In this document: positions 54,301 through 62,314 of the stretch, in pieces | Layout: the number at the start of each line of letters is the position of its first letter | Numbering within the stretch: the first letter of the stretch is position 1 | Assembly: GCF_014212175.1 (NCBI RefSeq) | Contig: NZ_JACJVR010000031.1 | Span: forward strand, 84,529-148,528 | Length of the DNA: 64,000 bases | From: Cohnella xylanilytica | Lineage (GTDB): Bacteria; Bacillota; Bacilli; Paenibacillales; Paenibacillaceae | Reading direction: 5' to 3' | Notes under the pieces: generated by a model | Told to the model about the DNA's origin: nothing | Seen by the model: only the letters and a program-made list of their open reading frames with translations | Database searches by the model: none | Translations under genes and position numbers: made by a program

Positions 54301-56929
54301 TGCTCGCTCCGCCTCCCGCTCCCGACAAGCTTACGATAATATCCGACTTCTCGCTCTGCTGAGCAGACCCGGAGGATTGGCCGGCGAACTTGGCGTCGTT
54401 GGTGACGGTCTCGCCGTCGTCCGCATTAAGGAACGACTTGTACTCCAGAACATAAGACTCTTCGATCGCTTCCTTGAACGTCAAGGCGAACGCGTTGCCC
54501 TGAACGTCCAGGGAATACTTGGACGGGTCGACTTCGCCCGCCTTCGTCGGATTGCCGTCCTTGTCTACCGTCGTCGCGAAGAGCTTGAAGGAATCCGGGA
54601 CCAGTACCTGGTTCGACGACAAGGTGTCCGTCAACTTCGCGCCGGCCTCGACGAGGGATTGGCTGCGATTGATATCGACGGTCCAGAATGCGTAGTCTTG
54701 CTCCGCTCCCGTGCCCTGGCTGCCTTCCTTGTAGATGAACTCGTTCCCGTAATTCGGCGACACCGTCGCCGACTTGTTGAACAGCAGCGTGGCCGGATCG
54801 TCCTCATCGATCAGCGTCGCGTGATTCTTATACTCGGTTCCGACGCGCTGACCCTTCAGGCTTGTCTTGTACGTGATGCGGTAAGCGGAATTGATCTTTC
54901 CGAGCGTCAATTTGAAGCCGCTGTTCCCATTATCCTTAACGCTATAGTCGGCGTTATAAGGACCGGGCACGAGTGCTCCGGGGGAGACTCCGTTCTCACC
55001 GCTCGTCAAGTTCAGATGGCGCACTTCCAAGGAATTTTCAACGAAAGTCTCCGCGCCAGTATAGAAGTCTTGAACAATCGCGTTGTCGATGTCGTGAAGG
55101 TTGTAGTTCAAGTCGATCGTCCAGGTGATCTCCTTGGTGCGGGCGTCGTAGGAGCCTGTCTTGTTGCCGTTGCCCTGGGAGAACTGGTCGATCTTGGCCG
55201 TGCCGGTCTTGGTGATCGTCTTGGCCGTGCCGTCGCTCTCTTCCCAATCCAGCTTGGCTGTGTTCGAGTATTGGGATAGTTTACGGTCCGCGATCACGGT
55301 CGAATCGAAGCGGGTCTCGTAATCGATTTTCAGAGCGCTCGAGATCGGCTTCAGGAACGTGATGACGAATCCTTCCATGTAGGAAGTCTTCGGTTCGACC
55401 TTGTAGTCCTCGTTTACTTTCAAGGTGCCAATCTTCAGCGTGCCTGGCAGGAATTCCAAGCCCTGGTTCGCGGCGTAGGTGTCGGTAATGACGACCTGAT
55501 CCATCGGCTTGTTGTCATTGTTCAAGTTCAGGGACCAGGCGATCGTCTTGCTGGCGTAGTTGACGGTCCCGTTGTTCTTCCTGAAAATGACCTGCTGGAT
55601 GTTCCGAGTCGCCTCTTTCGTCTCGGTACCGAAGACGACCGTGTTCTTGATCGGGCGATCTGCAAAGACTCGCTCCTTCGAAGTCGTCTGGTACGCGATC
55701 TCGTAGGCGGAGTCGATGTCGTGAAGGAATTGCAGCGTGAAGGCGCCGTTCGTATCATCCTTATCAACCGTGTAGGCCGTGCCTTCAGCAAGCGCAGCCC
55801 CCGATCGCGTCGCTTTGCCGCTGGCGTCGACGGTCAGAGGGAATACTTCCAAGGACACAAGCTTCTCCAGCGGACCGAACGTATCGGTCAGCTTCGCGTC
55901 AACTTGGTCGATCTGCCGCTCGTTCAAGTTCATCTGAATCGACCATCCGACGGTTTGCGTCACGGAATCGTAGCTCGTCGTCTTCTTGTCGAGCGGCGGG
56001 ATGTACTTGGCCGAGACCGAGTCGGAATCGGTCAGCTTCGTCGCGCCGTCTTCGGTCACTTCGGCCTTGTTCGTATAAGTCTTGTTCCCGGTACCCGTAA
56101 TCTTGGTCGTGTACTCGACCTGATAGGCGCCATCGATGTCTCCGAACGCCAGGCTGAATTCGGTCGGCTTTGTGCTGTCGAATGCCGGAGTTGCCGGTTC
56201 TCCGACGACGGTCGAGCCGTCCAACTGCACGTCCAGTTTGAAAGCCTTGACGGACGCCGGGTCGATGGCGAGGCCATCGGGAAGCGTGTCCTTGAAGACG
56301 GCGTTCTTGATGCTGTCTTCCTTCATATTGAAGCGGACGACCCAATCGATCGAGCTGGGATTCATCTCTTTGTCAGGCGTTCCCGACTTGTCGATGTTGC
56401 TCGTAGCGGCACTCTTGAAGTGGACCGGGATGTTCGCATAAACGTTGCCGTCGTATTGGAACTCGATCTCTTGCTGCGTGCTTCCGGAGAGCTTGCTCTT
56501 GTTGAACTGTCTCCAGACGTAGAAGTTGCCGGTCAGCTCTTCCCCTTCGATCGATTCGTTGAAGGTGAAGGTCACTTGGCCTTCCGGCGTGACCTTGTAC
56601 GTGCCGATCTCGCCGACATCGCCTTCGAGCTTGCCGGTCAATTCACTTCCGACCTTGAACTTGTCCGGCAGATCGAACACGAACGTGGAGCCCGCCTTAT
56701 ATTCGTGGTCCGCTGGAAACTTCCACGTGAAGTCGACTTGGACGCGCGCGCCCTGGTCCAGACGGACGTTCTGAATCTCTTGGCCGTCTTCGTCCGTGAT
56801 GACGACGCTCTGAATCAAATTCTCGGCGATCGTGCCGGTATCCGCATGCACCTGGGAAGCGGGCAGGGGGAAGTTAAGCAATACGGCTGCCGCGATCAGA
56901 AAAACGAATAATTTCCGAATACCTCTCAT
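51374..56929 (-). CDS. Giant SpaA/Cna-type LPXTG surface protein
   Basis: This 1851-residue wall protein has a signal peptide of ~30 residues, an adhesin A-like domain (~35-175), then five to six DUF11/collagen-binding-like repeats (~185-900). From about residue 905 follow eight Cna B/SpaA isopeptide domains, including three near-identical pairs (192 residues each). A Pro/Thr-rich wall spacer (T-P-V-D-P-G-T-P repeats, ~1700-1745) and a Big-type domain come next. The sorting signal L-P-K-T-G-E, a membrane helix and R-R-R-T-T-R-G close the chain. Lys and Asn/Glu pairs expected to form isopeptide bonds occur at the domain ends (e.g. E-L-T-K-V-D-K). The sortase gene lies just upstream on the same strand. 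Confidence 0.93.
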   Translation of the reverse strand: MRGIRKLFVFLIAAAVLLNFPLPASQVHADTGTIAENLIQSVVITDEDGQEIQNVRLDQGARVQVDFTWKFPADHEYKAGSTFVFDLPDKFKVGSELTGKLEGDVGEIGTYKVTPEGQVTFTFNESIEGEELTGNFYVWRQFNKSKLSGSTQQEIEFQYDGNVYANIPVHFKSAATSNIDKSGTPDKEMNPSSIDWVVRFNMKEDSIKNAVFKDTLPDGLAIDPASVKAFKLDVQLDGSTVVGEPATPAFDSTKPTEFSLAFGDIDGAYQVEYTTKITGTGNKTYTNKAEVTEDGATKLTDSDSVSAKYIPPLDKKTTSYDSVTQTVGWSIQMNLNERQIDQVDAKLTDTFGPLEKLVSLEVFPLTVDASGKATRSGAALAEGTAYTVDKDDTNGAFTLQFLHDIDSAYEIAYQTTSKERVFADRPIKNTVVFGTETKEATRNIQQVIFRKNNGTVNYASKTIAWSLNLNNDNKPMDQVVITDTYAANQGLEFLPGTLKIGTLKVNEDYKVEPKTSYMEGFVITFLKPISSALKIDYETRFDSTVIADRKLSQYSNTAKLDWEESDGTAKTITKTGTAKIDQFSQGNGNKTGSYDARTKEITWTIDLNYNLHDIDNAIVQDFYTGAETFVENSLEVRHLNLTSGENGVSPGALVPGPYNADYSVKDNGNSGFKLTLGKINSAYRITYKTSLKGQRVGTEYKNHATLIDEDDPATLLFNKSATVSPNYGNEFIYKEGSQGTGAEQDYAFWTVDINRSQSLVEAGAKLTDTLSSNQVLVPDSFKLFATTVDKDGNPTKAGEVDPSKYSLDVQGNAFALTFKEAIEESYVLEYKSFLNADDGETVTNDAKFAGQSSGSAQQSEKSDIIVSLSGAGGGASTPGKGDLTLVKVDASDASKGLQGAVFGLYDKTGTTLIGTQTTDGEGKAVFPGIRYKEYLLRELAAPSGYLIDEEYQHGKLISFTNSTGTLTIANVKGVWAFELTKVDKDTGAMLPGAVFKLQAKNGDKYEDVALASPLVTDSQGKIYLPELDPGDYQLIETEAPRGYRLNSAPIPFTIDSRQTAAKTATMENERNVGSVELKKFDPLNGAGLADAVFELQDENGVVLQKDLKTNAEGKLVVDGLKSGKYQFVEVAPPITYVADATPIQFEIVQDGETVPLTFANRKFDGVWAFELTKVDKDTGAKLPGAVFKLQAKNGDKYDDVALASALVTDSQGKIYLPELPPGDYQLIETEAPRGYRLNPAPIPFSIDGYQSAAKTATMENERNVGSVELKKVDSYDGAGLEGAVFELQDENGVVLQKDLRTDAEGKLVIDGLKSGKYQFVEVAPPLSYAADATPIKFEIVQDGENVKLTFGNRKNAGVLAFELTKVDKDTGAKLPGAVFKLQAKNGDKYEDVAASSALVTDSQGKIYLPELTPGDYQLIETEAPRGYRLNPAPIPFTIDARQTIAKAATMENERNVGSVELKKIDSYDGAALEGAAFELQDENGAVLQKDLKTNAEGKLIVSGLKSGKYQFVEVAPPAGYGANATPVKFEIVQDGENVQLTFENQILTGSVTLTKVRTGTSGRKLSGAVFRLLDENKNPVKDREGRAIENLKTDANGQLHVSGLRPGKYIFEETKAPSGYAIKTKYTEFTVAYGQDTAVTVVNSPRSSGSGPDPVPEEPQPTNPVDPTTPTNPTTPTTPVDPGTPTTPVDPGTPTTPVDPTEPGDGGQPTKPGSPKPHKPGKEVTTPKNTSVKGKVDVPKGAQASVGSKPARGTVTVDAKGNWKYTPKQGYTGKDSFTVATSDGEEITVEVNVVPAQAAADNGGDEGSAAGRLPKTGESMPLVSLFGYILTASALILLTARWFARRRTTRG
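52283..54010 (-). repeat. Three 576-bp tandem repeats inside the LPXTG protein gene
   Basis: Copies run 54010-53435, 53434-52859 and 52858-52283. Each encodes 192 residues, a pair of Cna B/SpaA domains, opening V-W-A-F-E-L-T-K-V-D-K-D-T-G (third copy V-L-A-F). The high DNA identity points to recent duplication and possible copy-number change. Confidence 0.88.
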
Positions 56930-56971
56930 CCTTCTACATTCTCCTCGACAAAATAGTTGGCAATTGCCCGC

Positions 56972-57661
56972 CTATACGGCAGGCTCCCGAAGCTCCGCGG
57001 TGACGATCAGCCGATGGGTCGCCTTCCGGATCGGCGTGCAGGTGATCAGCGTCAGTACCGAACGGTCTTCCGTCTGGTCCAGCACGGACAGCTCCTCCGG
57101 TTCGACGACCTTGGTCCCCGTAACGACGTACCGGTAAGTGCCGGCCGTCGTGTCGATGTCGATCTCGTCGCCCGGCGCCAACTCTCCCAACCGGTTGAAG
57201 TGCCTCCCCTTCGTCCAGCTGCGGTGTCCCGCCAGGACGAAGTTGCCCGTCTGTCCCGGCAGCCTGCCCTCCACGACGGTGCCGGCTCCCTTCAGAAGCG
57301 ACTTCGCGTCCGCTCCCTTCACGATCGGCTCGACCAGGTCGATGGAGTCGATCCGGATAGAGCCGAGCAGCTCCAGGCCGTCCACCTTCTTCCACTGGGG
57401 GAGAGGCTTCTCGGCTGCCGCCGCGGCGGCGGGCGGAGCGGAAGGCTTGGGCGCTTCGGCCCGAACCGGCTGCGGGGCGGCCTGAATGCGAAGGCTCCAA
57501 TCGCTCAGCAGCTCCAGCTGTTCTCTCTCTTTCGCCCGGTCCTCGAATCGGGGGTACGCGATCATGGCCAGCCCTATGAATACGGCCGCCCACAGCCCGA
57601 TCGTCCATGCGTAACCTCTTCTTACCTTGCGGCTTCGACGCATTTTTTCATTTCCCACCAT
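56972..57661 (-). CDS. Class D sortase
   Basis: This protein of about 229 residues has an N-terminal membrane helix (~18-36), an Ala/Pro linker and a sortase beta-barrel. The catalytic set is complete: His146 in L-A-G-H-R-S-W, Cys208 in L-I-T-C-T-P and Arg212. It cleaves an LPXTG-type signal and joins the protein to the wall; the adhesin gene starting 43 bases downstream is the obvious substrate. The start is uncertain: the ATG at 57661 is used, with one at 57643 as alternative; the frame extended to 57784 runs through the terminator and promoter region. Confidence 0.88.
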   Translation of the reverse strand: MVGNEKMRRSRKVRRGYAWTIGLWAAVFIGLAMIAYPRFEDRAKEREQLELLSDWSLRIQAAPQPVRAEAPKPSAPPAAAAAAEKPLPQWKKVDGLELLGSIRIDSIDLVEPIVKGADAKSLLKGAGTVVEGRLPGQTGNFVLAGHRSWTKGRHFNRLGELAPGDEIDIDTTAGTYRYVVTGTKVVEPEELSVLDQTEDRSVLTLITCTPIRKATHRLIVTAELREPAV

Positions 57662-57782
57662 CTTTCTGCCTAAATTCGGGAATGACTGTGACATTTTACT
57701 ACAGGCAACTAAACAATTTTTGAACGAAATAGGAAATTGGAGGTAACGCCATTCCTTGGGGAGACATGATAGAACCGTGCGC

Positions 57783-57829
57783 AAAAAAAAAATCGCCGAA
57801 AGCCCGCGATAACGGACGATCGGCGATTT
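57783..57829 (-). terminator. Intrinsic terminator after the Rieske oxygenase gene
   Basis: AAATCGCCGA/TCGGCGATTT on the minus strand around a 20-base loop, followed by T-rich sequence. Confidence 0.75.
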
Positions 57830-57865
57830 GGCGCGAGAAGGAGAAGGGGGGTAAGCGGCACGACA

Positions 57866-58858
57866 TCAAGCGGTGCCCAGCGCGACGCCCAGCTTCTTGA
57901 GATATTGGCGGTAGGCGATGCTGACGCGGTCGCACCGGAGCGACAGCTCGGCCTGCAGGTCGAGAGGCAGGTTCTCGGGCTTCTGATTTTCCACAATCGG
58001 CTTGTCCTGCGCGAAAATCATATCCTGGAACTCGACGATCTCCTCGTCCGTCGTGCCGGTGTCGTAGTTGAACGACAGGACGCCGTAGGCGACGGACTTC
58101 CCTTCGGCCACGGGGCGGACGGCGAGCATGATGGACATCAGGTTGCCGTTCTCGCGGTCCCGCTTCGTGAACCGCACGACGAGCGGGCGCAGAATCTTGT
58201 ACGTGTAATAGACGTGCTTGGCTTGGCCGGAGCCGTCGGGATCGGGCTGGAAGACGGCGATCTCTTCCGAATAAGGGCCGTCCTCGTCCTCGAGCATCCG
58301 GTAGTCGCCGATCTCCGCATGATCCGGCACCCCGAGGTAGCCTTGGTGGATGAACGCCAGATGGCCGACGTCGAGGAAGTTCTCGACGATGCGCGGCGGA
58401 TTGGCGGCGACCTCCTGCGGGCCCCAGACGACGTTCCGGAACCCGGAGCCGGCGTCGAATTCCGGATACGGCGGCAAGGAAGGGCGGCTGCCGTCCAGAT
58501 TGACCCAGACGAGCCCGTATCGCTCCTCGCAGGGGAACGTCTCGGCCTTCGCCTTCAGCGGAATCGCCTGCCCGGCGGGAAGCTGCGGAATCTTGACGCA
58601 AGCGCCGTCGGCGCCGTACTCCCACTCGTGGTAAGGGCAGACGAGCCGTCCGTCCCGGATGCAGCCGAGCGACAGAGCGGCTCCGCGGTGGACGCACAGG
58701 TCGGAGAAGGCATGGACGCCTTCGGCGGTTCGGAACAGGACGAGACGGCGTCCGAGAAGGGTGACGCCGAGCGGCTTCTCGGCGACGTCGACGGCGCGAG
58801 CGGCGACGATCCAGTCGCTCGCGAGTACGGGATCAAGCTGCGGATGGCTGTGGTTCAT
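57866..58858 (-). CDS. Rieske non-haem iron oxygenase, alpha-subunit type
   Basis: The product is a 330-residue soluble protein. The Rieske [2Fe-2S] site is Cys55-x-His57 (C-V-H-R-G) and Cys74-x2-His77 (C-P-Y-H). The mononuclear iron site is in N160-F-L-D163-x2-H166-x4-H171, with the bridging Asp163. The length and single-chain form fit ring-hydroxylating or demethylating oxygenases such as HpxD, which oxidises xanthine in Klebsiella. Divergence from a xanthine/uracil-type permease suggests a purine or related heterocycle as substrate, but this is inference. No reductase gene is adjacent, so electrons must come from elsewhere. Confidence 0.85.
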   Translation of the reverse strand: MNHSHPQLDPVLASDWIVAARAVDVAEKPLGVTLLGRRLVLFRTAEGVHAFSDLCVHRGAALSLGCIRDGRLVCPYHEWEYGADGACVKIPQLPAGQAIPLKAKAETFPCEERYGLVWVNLDGSRPSLPPYPEFDAGSGFRNVVWGPQEVAANPPRIVENFLDVGHLAFIHQGYLGVPDHAEIGDYRMLEDEDGPYSEEIAVFQPDPDGSGQAKHVYYTYKILRPLVVRFTKRDRENGNLMSIMLAVRPVAEGKSVAYGVLSFNYDTGTTDEEIVEFQDMIFAQDKPIVENQKPENLPLDLQAELSLRCDRVSIAYRQYLKKLGVALGTA

Positions 58859-58939
58859 GCGGAATGAGGCCTCTTTTCGTAGAGAATGTTAAATTTACGA
58901 ACGATTAAACCTTACATAAGTTATATTGTACGTGAAATC

Positions 58940-58968
58940 TATACATTTTGTCGAATATCCTCTATAAT
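58940..58968 (+). promoter_or_regulatory. Sigma-A promoter of the permease gene
   Basis: TATACA (58940-58945), a 17-base spacer and a perfect TATAAT (58963-58968). The surrounding intergenic region shared with the Rieske gene is strikingly AT-rich. Confidence 0.6.
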
Positions 58969-59030
58969 CAAACGGTCAAATACGTTATTCATGGATGTTC
59001 ACCTACTATGAGGAGGTCTCTAACAGCATC

Positions 59031-60377
59031 ATGGAACGACAACCCGCCACAGCCGCCGCGAACGGAACGAATCTTCTGGTCGGAGTCGACGACAAGATCG
59101 GCGTCGGCAAAGCTTTCTTGCTCGGCTTGCAGCACGTATTGGCCATGGACTTGTACATCGCCCCCATTATTATCGCCGGACTGCTCGGCTTAAGCGGGGG
59201 AGACACCTCATTCTTCATTCAAATGTGCTTCCTGGCGACCGGCATCGGGACGCTTATCCAGACGGGCATCTTCATGCGGCTCCCGGTCGTGCAGGGACCT
59301 TCCTATATTCCGATCGGCGCCATGTCGGCCATCGGCGGCAAGCTCGGCCTCGCCGCCATGACGGGGAGCCTGCTGCCCGGCGCCCTGCTGATCGCGATTC
59401 TCGGCCTGCCTCTGAAGTGGTTCGCCAAGGCCGTCCGCAAGATCATTCCCCCCATCGTCGGCGGCACGGTCATCATGGTCGTCGGCGTCACCCTCATTCC
59501 TTCCGCGATGAAGAGCGTGTTCAACGCTCACGGCAACCTGGGCCATAACGTGATCGTGGCCGGCGTCTCCGCCGCGGTGCTCGTCGTCTGCATGCTGTTC
59601 GGCAGCAAGCTGAAGCGCGGGGGCACCCTGTTCCGTCTGCTCTCCGTCATTCTCGCCATCGTCGTCGGCACGATCGTCGCTTCCTTCTACGGAGCGGTGG
59701 ACTTCTCCCCGGTCGCAGACGCCAAGTGGATCAAGATGCCCGAGCTGTTCCCGTTCGGCACGCCGACGTTCGACTGGAGCGCGGTAGCGACGATGGCTCT
59801 CGTCTATCTGATCGTCCTGATCGAGACGACCGGAACGTGGTTCGTCGTCTCCTCCGTCACCGGCAGCGAGCTGACCGAGAAGCGGCTCAACCGCGGCGCG
59901 TTCGGCGAAGGCATCGGCTGCTTCGTCGGCAGCCTGTTCGGCGGCTCCCCGATGACGGGCTACTCGTCCAACGCGGGCCTGATCGCCGTCACCGGCGTCG
60001 CGAGCCGCATGGCGATCATGTCGGGCGGCATCATCCTGCTCGTGCTCGGCTTCGTGCCGAAGCTGTCCGTGCTTATCACCTGCATTCCGGAGCCGGTCAT
60101 CAACGGCATCTTCGCCATCGTCTGCGTCGCGATTCTGATGAACGGCCTCAAGGTCATTCAGCCGCTGAGAATCGACGACCGCAACATGATGATCGTCGGC
60201 ATTCCGATCATGCTGACGCTCGGCCTCACCGTGTTCCCGGGCGACGTGCTGCAGACGCTTCCGGACTTCGCGAACTACATCCTGTCCTCCGGAACGGCCG
60301 TGGGCGCGATCGCGGCGCTCGTGCTGAACCTGATCATCCCGAAGGGGAAGGAAGCGTCGGAATCCGAAGGTGGATAA
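59031..60377 (+). CDS. Nucleobase:cation symporter-2 (xanthine/uracil permease family)
   Basis: This 448-residue protein has about 14 membrane segments. L-Q-H-V-L-A-M-D near residue 33 is the QH motif of the family, and M-T-G-Y-S-S-N-A-G-L-I-A-V-T-G near 305 is the NAT signature. The form without the E-N-x-G of uracil permeases points to a xanthine- or uric-acid-like substrate. The ATG at 59031 is the only suitable start although AGGAGG lies 14 bases upstream. It is divergent from the Rieske oxygenase and precedes a guanine riboswitch-controlled gene. Confidence 0.88.
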   Translation: MERQPATAAANGTNLLVGVDDKIGVGKAFLLGLQHVLAMDLYIAPIIIAGLLGLSGGDTSFFIQMCFLATGIGTLIQTGIFMRLPVVQGPSYIPIGAMSAIGGKLGLAAMTGSLLPGALLIAILGLPLKWFAKAVRKIIPPIVGGTVIMVVGVTLIPSAMKSVFNAHGNLGHNVIVAGVSAAVLVVCMLFGSKLKRGGTLFRLLSVILAIVVGTIVASFYGAVDFSPVADAKWIKMPELFPFGTPTFDWSAVATMALVYLIVLIETTGTWFVVSSVTGSELTEKRLNRGAFGEGIGCFVGSLFGGSPMTGYSSNAGLIAVTGVASRMAIMSGGIILLVLGFVPKLSVLITCIPEPVINGIFAIVCVAILMNGLKVIQPLRIDDRNMMIVGIPIMLTLGLTVFPGDVLQTLPDFANYILSSGTAVGAIAALVLNLIIPKGKEASESEGG

Positions 60378-60413
60378 CGCATTCGAGTCTGACGGGGATT
60401 AATGTTCGGATTT

Positions 60414-60434
60414 AGGTTGAAAACAACCTGTTTA
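60414..60434 (+). terminator. Weak hairpin after the permease gene
   Basis: AGGTTG-AAAA-CAACCT followed by GTTTAA, 37 bases after the stop. The T-run is short. Confidence 0.4.
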
Positions 60435-60490
60435 AGCGGGGTTAACTTTCGTTTTACACTCCATTAACGAATGATTGGGCGAAGGTGCGC

Positions 60491-60519
60491 TTGACACGTG
60501 CGGCTAAAAAGAGTAGCAT
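60491..60519 (+). promoter_or_regulatory. Sigma-A promoter of the riboswitch transcript
   Basis: TTGACA (60491-60496), a 17-base spacer and TAGCAT (60514-60519), ~60 bases upstream of the aptamer. Confidence 0.65.
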
Positions 60520-60579
60520 TGGGTTGCGCCGCCAAGCGACGCCTGCAATCTTATCGATGAACGCACAGACAACTTCCAT

Positions 60580-60642
60580 TCGTATATCCCCGGCGATAAG
60601 GGCCGGGAGTTTCTACCGGGAACCGCAAATTCCCGACTACGA
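60580..60642 (+). ncRNA. Guanine-class purine riboswitch aptamer
   Basis: All parts of the purine aptamer are visible: P1 TCGTA/TACGA (60580-60584, 60638-60642), P2 CCGGC/GCCGG with loop GATAAGG, junction GAGTTTCTA, P3 CGGGAA/TTCCCG with loop CCGCAAA, and J3/1 A-C. The base equivalent to residue 74 is C (60637), which pairs with guanine or hypoxanthine rather than adenine. Confidence 0.93.
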
Positions 60643-60699
60643 CGGAAGCGGGATCCTTGTATCCTGCCAGCCGCCGCGGTCGGGAGTTTTTCTTTTTCT
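60630..60699 (+). terminator. Riboswitch expression platform terminator
   Basis: TCCCGAC (60631-60637) pairs with GTCGGGA (60679-60685), continued inward by CGG/CCG and GCGGGAT/ATCCTGC, then a T-rich tract. The 5' arm is also the 3' strand of P3 and includes C74, so aptamer and terminator exclude each other; ligand binding should allow read-through. Confidence 0.75.
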
Positions 60700-60747
60700 A
60701 CGGCCATGGACGGCACTCGCCCACACTCAAGGAGGTTGACCCATCTC

Positions 60748-62181
60748 ATGAACCGTTATGACGTCATCGTCGTCGGCGCCGGACCGGCCGGCATTTTCGC
60801 TTGTTATGAACTGACCCGCAAAGCCCCGGAGCTCAAGGTGCTGCTCGTGGACAAGGGCCACGAGATCCGCCGGCGCAGCTGCCCGATCCTCGAGGAGAAA
60901 ATCAAGCTCTGCCCGCCGGCCGCCGGCAAGAAGGAGTTCGCCGGGTGCCTGCCCGCCTGCTCCATCACCGCCGGCTTCGGAGGCGCGGGCGCCTACAGCG
61001 ACGGGAAGTTCAACATCACGACGGAGTTCGGGGGCTGGCTGACCGACTACCTGCCGCCTTCGCAGGTGCTCTCGCTGATTCGGTACGTGGACGAGGTGAA
61101 CCTCGAGCACGGCGCGACCGATACGATTACCGACCCGACGACCGACGTCGTCCGGAACATCGAGCAGCGCGCGTACGCCGCCGGCCTCAAGCTGCTGCGG
61201 GCGCAGGTGCGCCACCTCGGCACCGAGCAGAACCTGGAGATCATGAAGTCGATCTCCGATTACCTCGGCTCGCGCATCGACATGATGTTCAAGACGGAAG
61301 TCGAAGACCTGATCACGGAGAAGGTCGAAGGCAAACACCGCGCGCGCGGCATCCGGCTGAAGAACGGGGAAGAGCTCTTCGCGGACACGGTCGTCATCGC
61401 GCCGGGGCGGGACGGCTCCGCCTGGCTGACGGAGGTGTTGAAGAAGCGCCGCCTGAAGATGTACAACAACCAGGTCGACGTCGGCGTCCGCGTGGAGACG
61501 TCGGACATCGTCATGCGCGAGATCAACGAGCATCTGTACGAGGGCAAGTTTATTTTCAACACGTCGGTCGGCACCCGGGTGCGGACGTTCTGCAGCAATC
61601 CGTCGGGCCACGTCGTCGTCGAGAACCACAGCGGCGTCATGGCCGCGAACGGCCACGCCTTCAAGGATCCGGCGCTCGGGTCGCAGAACACGAACTTCGC
61701 GCTGCTCGTCTCGCACAAGTTCACCGAGCCGTTCGACAAGCCGAACGAATACGCGCGGGAGATCTGCAAGCGGGCGAACGACCTGTCCAGCGGCGGGGTC
61801 ATCGTGCAGAAGTTCGGGGACATCCTGCGGGGCCGGCGCTCGACCGCTGCGCGCATCAAGGAAGGCTTCCTCGAGCCGACGCTGAAGGAAGCGGTGCCGG
61901 GCGACCTCGGGCTCGTGCTGCCGTACAACACGATGAAGAGCCTGGTCGAGATGGTCGAGGCGCTGGAGAAGGTGACGCCGGGCATCGCGTCCGAGCACAC
62001 GCTGTTCTACGGCGTCGAAGCGAAGTTCTACTCGGCGCGCCCGCAGCTGACCGAGAAGCTCGAGACGGAGATCGAGGGGCTATACTGCGGCGGCGACGGC
62101 GCGGGCGTCACCCGCGGTCTGGCCCAAGCGGGCGCGGCGGGCGTCTGGATCGCCCGCAACATCGCGGAGCGGTTGGGCTGA
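60748..62181 (+). CDS. FAD/NAD(P)-dependent oxidoreductase under a guanine riboswitch
   Basis: This 477-residue protein starts with the dinucleotide-binding motif V-G-A-G-P-A-G (residues 9-15). It has a Cys-containing C-P-I-L-E-E-K-I-K-L-C-P segment near 49 and ends with the FAD-binding C-G-G-D-G-A-G-V-T-R-G-L-A-Q-A-G near 450. It belongs to an uncharacterised group of FAD-dependent dehydrogenases (COG2509 type). The substrate is not known. The leader carries a guanine-sensing riboswitch, so expression should follow the guanine or hypoxanthine level, and the neighbours are a nucleobase permease and a Rieske oxygenase. The ATG at 60748 has AAGGAGG upstream. Confidence 0.85.
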   Translation: MNRYDVIVVGAGPAGIFACYELTRKAPELKVLLVDKGHEIRRRSCPILEEKIKLCPPAAGKKEFAGCLPACSITAGFGGAGAYSDGKFNITTEFGGWLTDYLPPSQVLSLIRYVDEVNLEHGATDTITDPTTDVVRNIEQRAYAAGLKLLRAQVRHLGTEQNLEIMKSISDYLGSRIDMMFKTEVEDLITEKVEGKHRARGIRLKNGEELFADTVVIAPGRDGSAWLTEVLKKRRLKMYNNQVDVGVRVETSDIVMREINEHLYEGKFIFNTSVGTRVRTFCSNPSGHVVVENHSGVMAANGHAFKDPALGSQNTNFALLVSHKFTEPFDKPNEYAREICKRANDLSSGGVIVQKFGDILRGRRSTAARIKEGFLEPTLKEAVPGDLGLVLPYNTMKSLVEMVEALEKVTPGIASEHTLFYGVEAKFYSARPQLTEKLETEIEGLYCGGDGAGVTRGLAQAGAAGVWIARNIAERLG

Positions 62182-62271
62182 AGCAGGCCGCGGGAAGACG
62201 AGGGATGAGAGCAAGTGGAAGACGAAGCAAGTGAAGCAAACTGAAGCAAGTGCAGCAATGAGAGCAAAGGG
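62182..62271. other. Short A/G-rich repeats after the oxidoreductase gene
   Basis: GAAGCAAGTG-like words recur several times between 62202 and 62262. No gene is present. Confidence 0.4.
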
Positions 62272-62314
62272 AGCCTTCGGCAGCCGGAGACGGCGTGCCG
62301 GGGCTTTTTTATTT
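62272..62314 (+). terminator. Intrinsic terminator of the riboswitch-controlled gene
   Basis: AGCC..CGGCA / TGCCG..GGCT outer stem and GCCG-GAGA-CGGC inner hairpin, followed by TTTTTTATTT. Confidence 0.75.

Noticed and set aside
51539..55279. 1246-codon open frame on the plus strand opposite the LPXTG adhesin
   Set aside because: It mirrors the repeats of the adhesin gene and has no ribosome binding site or recognisable domain.
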